This document shows, one piece after another, positions 55,112-64,000 of a DNA stretch of 64,000 nucleotides. The notes under the pieces are model-generated. The model was not told the DNA's origin. It ran no database searches and was given only the letters and a program-made list of their open reading frames with translations. Source of the stretch: Takakia lepidozioides. Taxonomy: Eukaryota; Streptophyta; Takakiopsida; Takakiales; Takakiaceae. Each line of letters opens with the position of its first letter. Position 1 is the first letter of the stretch. The position numbers and the translations under genes were made by a program. The stretch spans positions 55,473,053 through 55,537,052 of the forward strand of contig CM060732.1 of NCBI GenBank assembly GCA_030704615.1, given 5' to 3'.

Positions 55112-57265
55112 ATGACCTCAACGCTGGCCCCCGGGCTTGCCCGGAAGTTGAAGAAGGTTCTGGAGACGCGTACAGATTCGCCCGAGTTGCTGGCATCTCT
55201 TGGCACACTCTCTACATTTTATGTAGAGAATACACTCCAATCCAGACGCAACTTGCGAGCCACGATCGAAAGTCGTGGTCTCTCTATCAATGAAGAGTTT
55301 TTGAGAGCCTCAGAGGCAGCTCAAAAGGCTCTGGATGCTGTAGAATTGGAAGTCGCTGGCTTGGCAGAGTGTTGTGACAGAATTGCGAAATCTTTGAGCA
55401 GCTGCAGCGGTACAACGAGCGAGATAGTGACGGCGACTGAACGGCTGAAGCAAGAACTGGAACACAGCACACAACGTCAAGATCTCATTGCCACTTTTTT
55501 GATCAACTATCAGCTCCGCCCTGAAGAGGTGACCTCACTACGAGAAGAGGATTTGAGTGAGAACTTCTTTAAAGCACTGATACGTGTCCAGGAAATTCAT
55601 GCCAACTGCAAAGTGTTGCTACGGACGCATCACCAGCGGGCGGGACTGGAGTTGATGGACATGATGGCAGTCTACCAGGAGGGAGCTTATGAGCGGCTAT
55701 GCAGGTGGGTGCAGGCCGAATGCCGGAATCTGGGGGATAATGATACTCCTGAGGTAAGCGACCTGCTTAAGACTGCTGCTGGATCCCTGAAAGATAGACC
55801 TGTGCTCTTCAGATACTGTGCTGAAGAGGTAGCTAACACACGGCACAATGCCTTGTTTCGGAGATTTATAAGTGCGCTCACGCGGGGTGGGCCTGGAGGA
55901 ATGCCAAGGCCTATTGAAGTGCATGCACACGATCCGCTGCGCTATGTTGGGGATATGCTTGCCTGGCTACATCAGGCACTGGCCTCAGAGAGGGAACTAT
56001 CTATGGCACTTTTTAGCACCGATGCTACCTTGGGCACGTCATCACGACGGTTTTCTACAGAGGCTTCCCAGCTAGTGTCGACAAAATCAGGTCGAGTCTC
56101 CAAGGAATGGGAATCAGAGGGTGTGAAGACGGAGGGAGATATGGCTTTTGTGCTAGATCGCGTGTTTGAGGGTGTTTGCCGGCCCTTTAAAGTGCGGGTG
56201 GAGCAAGTGTTGCAATCACAACCTAGCTTGCTACTGGCATTCAAACTCAACAACCTTCTTGAGTTCTACAGTCACACCGTGTCCGAGTTGCTAGGTCAGG
56301 GTGCAGCCCTGTCGGTAACAATTAGGGAAGTGCGGGATGCTGCCCAGCGCACTGTGTTTAACATTATGAAGGGCCGTGGGGACAAGCTGCTGCGATACCC
56401 TGCCGCCGTTGCTGTGGATCTTTCTCCCCCTCCTGCTGTTGCGGAGACTGTATCACTGCTGCTGGAGCTCATTGACAACTATGAGAGCATGATGGTGCCC
56501 GAAGGCAGCAAAAAGCCAGATTTTGAGCCTGTGATTGCAGCTACTCTGGACCCCCTTATACAAATGTGTGAGCAGTCAGCTGAGGCTTATGGAGTCAAGT
56601 TATCAGGTGTCAGACGCAACAACAGTGGGCTCTCAGATTCTGGGCGCAGGCTTGGAGGCTTGTCGTCCTCATCAGTGGAGACCACATTGGATGGCAGCTC
56701 GATGTCTCTTTCTGCCCTGGGAGTACTGACAGTCCGCACAATATTCTTAGTGAACTGCCTGGCGGCAATTCAGCAACCATTGGTAGTTTACAAGGTGGCA
56801 GATGCTTATGTCGGGTCTCTGGGTGCAAGGATTGAGAGCCACGTTGCTGCACTAGTTGACCAAGAAGTGGGCATAATTCTTGAACGGTGTGGGCTTCAGA
56901 AGAAAGTGGCCTACATCAAGGATCGATTGCTGAAAGGCACGCAGCCCGAAATTGTGTTGAAGGAAGAGGAGAGCGACGAGGACAAGCCAATGGCAGAAAG
57001 TGATGGGATGCACCCCGCTGCTGTATCAGAGTCTCTCAGACTTTTCTTTGGTCTTGTGGCTGGGAATGAAGGGGCTGTCCCTGAGTTTGAGCAGATACAG
57101 GTCCCACAACTAAGAAGTGAAGCATGTGTGCGTGTGGCAAGAGCATTAGCTGATTCTTATAAAGTTGTGTACAATGCGGTGTCAGATCCCGCCAGTGGAT
57201 ACCCTGAACCCAAGACCATGCTCCGGCATTCTCTGGAGCAGATGAATACTATTCTTGGACTATGA
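55112..57265 (+). CDS. COG6: Conserved oligomeric Golgi complex subunit 6
   Basis: COG6 belongs to lobe B of the COG tether, which captures retrograde vesicles at the Golgi. The frame is intronless and encodes 717 residues, close to plant COG6 proteins of about 680. The N-terminal part is helical: PGLARKLKKVLETRTDSPEL, then TLQSRRNLRATIESRGLSIN, matching the COG6 start, with a coiled-coil region to about residue 140. The middle has LRPEEVTSLREEDLSENFF and PLRYVGDMLAWLHQALASE, strongly conserved family blocks. The C-terminus ends in a helical bundle (SLEQMNTILGL). ATG 55112 is preferred; an in-frame TTG 15 nt upstream is not a likely start. No frame damage is seen. An intronless copy next to intron-rich genes is notable. 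Confidence 0.93.
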   Translation: MTSTLAPGLARKLKKVLETRTDSPELLASLGTLSTFYVENTLQSRRNLRATIESRGLSINEEFLRASEAAQKALDAVELEVAGLAECCDRIAKSLSSCSGTTSEIVTATERLKQELEHSTQRQDLIATFLINYQLRPEEVTSLREEDLSENFFKALIRVQEIHANCKVLLRTHHQRAGLELMDMMAVYQEGAYERLCRWVQAECRNLGDNDTPEVSDLLKTAAGSLKDRPVLFRYCAEEVANTRHNALFRRFISALTRGGPGGMPRPIEVHAHDPLRYVGDMLAWLHQALASERELSMALFSTDATLGTSSRRFSTEASQLVSTKSGRVSKEWESEGVKTEGDMAFVLDRVFEGVCRPFKVRVEQVLQSQPSLLLAFKLNNLLEFYSHTVSELLGQGAALSVTIREVRDAAQRTVFNIMKGRGDKLLRYPAAVAVDLSPPPAVAETVSLLLELIDNYESMMVPEGSKKPDFEPVIAATLDPLIQMCEQSAEAYGVKLSGVRRNNSGLSDSGRRLGGLSSSSVETTLDGSSMSLSALGVLTVRTIFLVNCLAAIQQPLVVYKVADAYVGSLGARIESHVAALVDQEVGIILERCGLQKKVAYIKDRLLKGTQPEIVLKEEESDEDKPMAESDGMHPAAVSESLRLFFGLVAGNEGAVPEFEQIQVPQLRSEACVRVARALADSYKVVYNAVSDPASGYPEPKTMLRHSLEQMNTILGL

Positions 57266-58288
57266 GCCATTTTTCTCTTAGGAAGGTAGAGATGAGGCCA
57301 GCACCTCACAAATGTTGTGTAATGACTGTTGTCATAAGTGCGACTCCTGAAGAGTTGGGTTTCTCTTGGTAATGATTTGCAAAGGCTTACTGAATGGGAT
57401 GTTTCTAGCCGGAAGGGGTTACAGGTTGTTGCAACAAGATGTGAGTTGGGAATGTGACAGAGATGGTGTCAAAGACATGGTGACAAAAGCTTCTTTTGAC
57501 CAGAGACTTGAATGGGGTTCTCCCAATTAAATCCTGTGTGTGAATAGTTACTCAATCGAAAGGTCAGTCTGCAAACATGTTTGAGGTGTTATCTACACCT
57601 CTGCTGTCTGCCCTGCTGCTCCTAACTGTAGAAGTATAACCTGACATAATCAGTAAAAGAAACTACTACTCCTTCAATTCCTTTTTAGCATGATGATGCT
57701 GAGCTTCTCTCTTGGAAATCTCCGGTCATGATTGCGATAATGGCACCGGTTCCCTGCAGCTTCCGAATACATCACACTCATTCATTCCTAAATGAAGAAA
57801 AATGTAGTAAATCGAAATCTGTAAGAGTTCTGGATCTTTGACTCCCTACACGCTTCTAGTTGCAAAAGTACAGGCATAAATTTGGTGGAGCCACTCCATC
57901 TAGCAGTGATGATCAACTCGGATGGTCCAATAATGCACAGTGAATAAAGTCGAGAAAAGACCCAAAGATCCACCGTTGCCGCTTTTTCATCGACATAGAT
58001 TTGTGCATTCAGATCCATTGGCAAAGCTATTCATCATTTAGCAAAAAGTCTCCAAGTCTGATAAAGTCCAACAACCTCAAGTCACCCTCAACTTGGCGCT
58101 CCTTTCCCTGCAATCCTCCCCACCGTCGAGATCCTTCAGACGACAAACTTCCAATCCCAATGCCATGTGGGGCTACTTACTGCACTGTACTTTCCAAATT
58201 CCCAGTGCTTTTATAATGCGATCACGCCCTCGGTACTACCCCTCCGCAACCAGACCAGACCACACCTACTACACCAACACACACACGC

Positions 58289-58292
<4 letters not shown>
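57266..58292. other. COG6 3' region and intergenic spacer
   Basis: The COG6 3' untranslated region likely ends within a few hundred bases. AATAAA-like text was not pinned to a specific site. No open frame of interest is present. Confidence 0.4.

Positions 58293-58324
<32 letters not shown>
58293..58324 (+). repeat. (CT)n microsatellite upstream of the ACBP gene
   Basis: An uninterrupted CT run of about 32 nt lies about 450 nt before the start codon, resembling the CT run before the cpRNP gene and plausibly near the core promoter. Confidence 0.85.
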
Positions 58325-58329
<5 letters not shown>

Positions 58330-58426
58330 TTTCTGTTCTCGGGAGTCGTGCGAGAGACAGATGGGGAGTGCGAAGAATGCCGCTTGTGAGGGTTTGAGAT
58401 CCGGACCGGCTGCTGGGCCGGTAGTG

Positions 58427-58585
58427 CTGACTGGTGACCGACGGTGCGAGGACATAGTGACTGGTACCCGCCGGTCGTGTTGACTGGTGACCGACGGTGC
58501 GAGGTCATAGTGACGGGTGGACGACGGTCGTACCTACCGGTGATAGACGGTGTGAGGGCGTAGCGACCGGTGACGTCCGGTTCGC
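58427..58585 (+). repeat. Imperfect tandem array in the ACBP leader or promoter
   Basis: Units of 22-24 nt alternate in two types: GACTGGTGACCGACGGTGCG followed by AGGACATAGT or AGGTCATAGT, and GACTGGTACCCGCCGGTCGT or similar. About three composite units of about 54 nt are seen, degenerating rightward (ACCGGTGATAGACGGTGTG, GACCGGTGACGTCCGGT). They contain many ACCGG/CCGGT palindromes. Confidence 0.7.
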
Positions 58586-58775
58586 CCGGTGCATGTCTTC
58601 GTCTGTGAGTCACTCTGTTGCCTCTTATCATCTTTTCTGTGTTTCTTCTGCGTCCAGATTTGTCGGCCTCACGAGCGTAGGTGCCAACTCCCTGCGGATT
58701 CCTTTCTCTCAATTGAGGACACATCGTTCAAGTGTTGGATTCATTGAATTTGAGTTTTTGAGAGTCGTTCAGGCC

Positions 58776-61700
58776 ATGGCGGAATGGGAAGAGGTACTGC
58801 AGGCCTCCATCATAGGCCTCATATTTGCTTTCATGGTGACAAAGCTTGTCACCCTCATAGTGTCCTTTCGCGGGGGTAATTTTCGAGTGGCGCGTGGGGA
58901 TGGTTCTGCCGTGGGGTTCATTGCGGAGCCCGAGTTGGCCCCCGAAGAGCTCAATTGCTCCTTTGTTCCTTTGGATGATGCAGCAGATTCTGATGTGTCT
59001 GCAGAGGATTCAATTTCTGGCCATGATTCGGATTCTGGAACAGACATTCCTTCTGTGTTGGTTGAAAATGTGGGGGAATCTGGGCTTGACCTTCAGAAGG
59101 TCGACAAAGAAGATGATAGGATAGGCATTTCTGGCGATAAGCATGAGGGAGCAGAAGATAGGGTTGCATTCTATGGTGAACATTCTTTGAAAAAAATGGT
59201 AAGTTATGACCATCTTCATCCTTGTTACTCAAAATCTGGTGTATCAATTGAAAATTTGAATTTGACAAAGCTTACTGACGTTCAAGTACACTCAAGCTAC
59301 ACATTAGATACTCCTTGGAGTATGGAATTTGAACCTTTTCAGTAATGAGATGTTCAAGAATGACTGCATGAAACCCTCGAATATTTGGTGAGGGTCGTCA
59401 GGTTTAATAATTTGGTCTGGATGTGAATTTGCCCACGGTAGGTTGCTCCTGGTTGGTTAAAATCAGCCACAAAAGTGGCCTGAGCATATGTAAGGGACTA
59501 ACCAGGCTTGCTTCCTTGAATGGATGCTCCACAGAGCTTAATATTGGGGTGATGGAGCTTAGGGTAATGGACTGATCCTCTAGGCTGTACATTAGGTTTA
59601 CCTCATACACTGAGGATATCGAGAGGCAGAACTGCAAACACTTAAGGAAAACTTGCAAACCTGATCACATAGGATTGCAAACTTTACTGCAAGACAAGTA
59701 TTGAAGTTGTGTAAACTGGGGAATCATTACTGGCAGATTCAAGGAATGAGGAAATTCATTTGGTGGATGTGCCCTGTCGGCCACCAGGATAGGGATATTT
59801 TCCCTATTCACGTGTGAGTTGTAAGACTCCTGTGGGAGTTTCTGGCTTCTCACAGATGTTTGTACATGGACTTAATCATGTCCTCCCAGAAAGTGCAACT
59901 TCAGATAACCCTAGGGTTATAGACTCACCGGAGCGCCTGTGCAACACACCTGGATCAGATTGTGCAATGCTGAATCTGCCCTGTGCATTGAGTAGAATTG
60001 GAAATAAGTACTATTTTCATGCAGGGCATCTGCTCAAAAGCACGATTACCTTTTGAGATGCTTGAAGTGAAGGTTTCAATCAAAAGCCCTCTCATGTAAA
60101 GTCCCTGTGACTGTGTGTCTTTGGAGGTCATGTTTGTTGGATAGGTTAGAAAATTAGGTTGCGTATGGATCAATAGTTCAATGTCCTCAAGGATCCAGTG
60201 AGGGATTCAAAAGCTTCTCTTCTCTTATAGAGAGGCCTCTGTGGTTGAGAGAATTCTGGACAGTACAAGAGTATTGGTCCGAAAGCTGCAGTTGTGAAGA
60301 GGACAAATGACTTTCAACCATGCCCAGTGTCCCTTGGTGGGGCTCTTTATTGGTGGCTTAATGTGTTGTTGTGAGATGCTGGATCACAAAGGCTGTCAGA
60401 AGAACCTTTCTAGCATCTAGAGTACTAAGAATTGACTGTCCATCGACTCTAGGATATATTATTTCATACGAAGAATCTGGAAGCACTGATTTATAGGTAA
60501 AAGTAGTTGTGTTTCTGGAAACTGCATGATCTTGTGGAGTGCCTTTCTGTGTTCTCAGCTGATGATTACATCAACTGCTTTTTTCCGCAGACTGATGAAG
60601 CACATATGGATGCGGTTGCCATGAAAGAGGTTGAGGAGGGGGAGGATACTGATGAGTGGGAGGGTGTGGAAAGCTCCGAGTTAGAGGAACTCTTTGGGGC
60701 AGCGTCATCTTATGTTGCATCCATGGTGGCATTACCTGATGTGAAGCCTTCAAGCGATGCCATGCTCCAGTTGTATGCTTTCTATAAAATTGCAACGGAG
60801 GGACCCTGCTCTACTTCTCAGCCATCTCCTTTCAAACCGTCAGCCCGTGCCAAATGGTATGGAATTGACTCTTGTACCTCTTTAAATGTCCTGTAAGGGT
60901 TGTACTACTTATGAGGAACACTTGAAATTGAGGAGGTGCAACTTGGCCACCAGAGAAATATCAGGAAGACTCGTATTTGCAAAGCAAGCTATCTTTCAAG
61001 CCTTGATCTTAGAGGGTTTGCCTTTTGTCATACAATTTCATTGTTGGGTTACAAGTTCATCATGGTCATCTACTATTATGGGTATCGGTCAAGGGGTAAA
61101 AGTAGAGTATGCGGTGACAGAGAGTTACACTGGCAGGCTCTGAGAGCGAGATGATAAAGGAGGGGGCCATTGTGGTGGCATATATTGTGCAAGGAACGCT
61201 TGGCAGAAGCTGGGCAACCTGGCACCAGAGGAGGCCATGCAGGACTACATAGCTGTCTTGACGAGTATAAATCCCACCTGGCATCAAGGCGTCCAAAAGG
61301 TACCAACCTTTAGACGCTGCCTTTTCACTTCTATCTGTCTTGCCCCTCCCTTGTCTCTCTCCCTTTTGCTCTCCCTTTTGCTTTCCCTCTTTCCAGGGCA
61401 TAGCAAGAGGTAGAGGGGAACCATACCAGTCCCCTCCTAAATCCATTAAAGTTTAACCTGGAACTTGAGTATCTATGGGTCTGCAGTATGTTAACCACAA
61501 TCAGCGCTCACTGAGAGAACCTCAATATGGCTGAACTTCCAGACAAAGAAACCCCCTGAGGAGAAAATGGAGCAGACGGGGGCAAGCAGCTCGCAAACTA
61601 GTGGTCAAATGGGTCCAGTTTTCAGCTCACTGGCAATGAGCGAGGAAGGTGTTGAAGAGGAGGGGTGGGTTCTCATCTACTGGGCTTCTTGTTGTTATTT

Positions 61701-62779
61701 GAAGTCAATATGTGGAGTGCTGTCTTTCCAGCAAACTGTGTGTCACAACATAATTTGGAAATTGCAAATATGAATGATAATTTCCTTAACAAGATGGTTA
61801 CCGCTATTGCAAGGCATACCATCGCTCGCAATAAATCCTCGGCTCTGGAATGCTGTGCAGATGCATGGAGGCGATCCATGCATGTGCCAGAGAGGGCGAC
61901 CTTGTTGGCCTTCGCCAATTGCTGGATAAGGGCACCGCAGTTGATCTGATAGGTAAGCTGACCACACAGCATGATGTGTAATCCGAAAATGACATTTTCA
62001 CGAACCAAGGTCGAGTCCATGTGAGTGTCTCTAAGTTTCATGGGGCTTTTGTGATGGATTCTAAAGCATTTGGCTTTGTGAAGGTAGTCACAGCTAGTCT
62101 ATATCAGTAATTTCAGTTGCACTCAAGCCTATTGGTGGCAACTGGTGACCCTGTGGCTTCGCGAATTGATGCTGACCTTGCTCTGTGCAGACAGTGATGG
62201 TCGTACACCTTTGATTTGGGCAGCTGATCGCGGTCAGTTGAGTGCAGTGGAGTTTCTTCTAGTAAAGGGTGCAGAGATTAATGCTAAGGTAAAACCTGAT
62301 CTCTGCCTGTCATCCAAGTTATGAGAAACCTGATCTTTCAAGGATTTTGTCTTTATCATAACTTCGCCAATGCAGTTTGTACTCTGTAATGTAAGTGTAA
62401 ACATAATTGATTGAGAAGAAGTGGACCATCGAAGCATCAACCCAAGTAGGATAGTTGAGTTAATCTGGGCTACTTCGTAAAGCCAGACATAAACAATAGG
62501 TCTCTTCGGTCACCATCTTGATGGAGCTCTTCATGAGTAGTGACCTTAAATGAAAAATGCATCCTTTGGTTGTCACTTTTGATGAGTTGGGCTCTGCCTG
62601 GTTCGCAGGATATAGAGGGACAGACAGCTTTACATTACGCCACAATATGTGAGCAAGAGAAAGTTGCCATGCACCTGCTTGAGCATGGCGCTGACATGAC
62701 GATTGAGGACAACGAAAATAATACAGCACTGAGTCTCTGCCCTGCTCACTGGCAGTGGATGCGGTCCACTCCCACTTAA
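58776..62779 (+). CDS. Membrane-anchored acyl-CoA-binding protein with ankyrin repeats (plant ACBP1/2 type), seven exons
   Basis: Plant ACBP1/2 proteins bind long-chain acyl-CoA and phospholipid at ER and plasma membrane and recruit partners through ankyrin repeats. Exons: 58776-59198, 60591-60856, 61194-61299, 61543-61664, 61861-61952, 62191-62288 and 62609-62779; all GT-AG, phases consistent, 425 residues. Residues 1-35 hold a membrane anchor (ASIIGLIFAFMVTKLVTLIV). An acidic stretch precedes DEWEGVESSELEELFGAASS, a conserved lead-in. The ACB domain follows with LQLYAFYKIATEGPC, ARAKWNAWQKLG and EEAMQDYIAVL. The linker has GPVFSSL, also conserved. Three ankyrin repeats follow: HACAREGDLVGLRQLLDKG, DGRTPLIWAADRGQLSAVEF and EGQTALHYATICEQEKVAMH. 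It ends WQWMRSTPT. It is longer than Arabidopsis ACBP1/2 (about 340-355) mainly in the acidic N-terminal linker. Intron 1 is about 1.4 kb. Confidence 0.95.
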
Positions 62780-64000
62780 AACTTTCTCACTCCCTTTCTT
62801 CCCTGTCCCTTTCTCTCTCTGGCGAATCCCGAACTCAGCAACCAATTTGGCCATTTAAAAGCTATGGAGAATATCTACGTACAGACAAAAATGGATAGCT
62901 TTTGCAGAATCCATCCAGTTGCTCTCCATTGTCTGCTTGTTTCTGGCCCTCTGGGTTGCGCTTCTCAGTTCTTTCATTTTGACTTTGACATGTATGAGAT
63001 TGTCCCTAAATTCAAGAAAGATCTGGTGAATTGGCTGGAGATTCTGGTTCTTGCTTGTGATACTGATGGCAGTGACAGTGTACTGAACGGTTGTTTTGAC
63101 CGACCCTCGAGGGCATGGGGTGCAAGATCCTAACCGTCTTGTAGCTGATTGAGGGATTTTACCCACAGTGCATGACTCGGAGCCTAGCCTGAAATTACTG
63201 TAGTTATTGCGGACAGCAGATGGTAATCTGATCAGGGCTCATGAAAAGAGAGTACCGGTTTAGCATTCATGGGACTTACAGCCTGGAATATACTAGGTGC
63301 AGGAGCCCACTAGGTAGGCCTGTCATGCCACAGCCTCAGCATCTCAGGCTTAAATTTGCATAAGCTTATGTGGAGGTGTTCCAAAGCAGCCAACCCAAGT
63401 GGGGTCACCCACCCACTGGGCACTCCTAAAGTTGTATACAAGTCAGCCTCATGGCAACCAGCTTGCTGGAAGATTGCTCATGCCCACAGTGATCTATCTC
63501 AGTAACTGGCAAGCAAAACTGCGCTCAATGATTCACAAGTAACTTGTTCTCTTTCTGTCTGTGTATATGGCTCACTTTCATGTGATCATTTCTGCATGAA
63601 ATCTGTTTTCTATCAATGCTTGTCTTGTTGGGTACATAGGGACATTTATTTTTCAAACTTGACAGAATGAGTGGTCTTCATGCTTGCTGCACAAGGTGCA
63701 AGAACAAATCAACATTAAAACAAAAGTGTGGGCTTCTACTATCATTCAGATACACCACATTTCATATTTCTGCCAGAGCAGAAGATATAGGATACCCAAG
63801 TTCCAACGGCCAATAATTTGTCCAATTTCTTTCAAGATCAACTTGAATGTATGAGGATGCACCATTTCAGTTTGGAATGGCAAGGCCTGCATACATCAAG
63901 CACTTTATTAACAAGATATGCGGACATTAACAATATATGCATTTTCTGACAGTACCTTTGAGAACATGAGGCCACAGAGCTCACTTTCCAATTATTGTGC
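62780..64000. other. ACBP 3' region and downstream sequence
   Basis: No further exon or gene was recognised. An open frame at 62864-63133 lacks motifs and probably lies in 3' untranslated or intergenic sequence. Confidence 0.4.

Noticed and set aside
58497-58775. Longer ACBP start upstream of 58776
   Set aside because: The frame is open upstream but passes through the repeat array; the family start is the membrane-anchor Met (MAEWEE) with a good GCCATGG context.
61066-61446. Minus-strand frame of 126 codons
   Set aside because: Antisense shadow of ACBP exon 3 and intron.

Overview
The window looks like nuclear DNA of a streptophyte (plant-lineage) alga or early-diverging plant. It carries a two-RRM chloroplast ribonucleoprotein with a transit-like N-terminus, a plant-type membrane-anchored acyl-CoA-binding protein with ankyrin repeats, a COG6 Golgi tether, exons of a D-Ala-D-Ala ligase (plastid peptidoglycan pathway), GT-AG introns and many plant-type transposable elements. 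The large, transposon-stuffed introns and a peptidoglycan gene would fit a charophyte such as Chara; that is inference, not proof.

Layout. 0-1 kb: decayed Ty1/copia polymerase. 3.2-4.7 kb (-): four-exon cpRNP gene. 5.7-7.4 kb (+): 5' exons of a D-Ala-D-Ala ligase; one further exon is recognisable only at 32.18 kb, so about 25 kb of mobile DNA lies within or breaks this gene. That stretch holds a strongly G-depleted LINE (7.4-14.2 kb), LTR and CACTA fragments, several ORF1-like open frames, a kinesin-13 motor fragment (27.1-27.4 kb, -) and a Ty3/gypsy-like gag-protease block (29.3-32.1 kb). 32.4-35.1 kb: a unit bounded by inverted repeats that contains a Crinkler-like PD-(D/E)XK nuclease-kinase frame with two in-frame stops. 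35.4-50 kb: dense transposon territory, with a non-autonomous CACTA element with 3-bp target duplication, a second CACTA-tipped element, an inverted copy of the ligase-gene segment split by a MULE-type MITE, a hAT-type MITE, copia and chromovirus remnants with an LTR, tandem repeats and a foldback element.

51.5-64 kb (+) is the best-preserved genic part: a coiled-coil gene whose exons join into a FLASH-like N-terminal motif (one intron appears to be GC-AG), an intronless full-length COG6, and a complete seven-exon ACBP. These three share orientation but have no obvious functional link: a nuclear coiled-coil protein, Golgi vesicle tethering and acyl-CoA binding.

The most unusual points are the nuclease-kinase gene between inverted repeats inside a host intron, the damaged ligase exon whose undamaged version survives in the inverted copy 33 kb away, and two MITE insertions for which the empty site can be read from a paralogous copy in the same window. 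No searches or alignments were run; family calls rest on motif reading and memory of the families.
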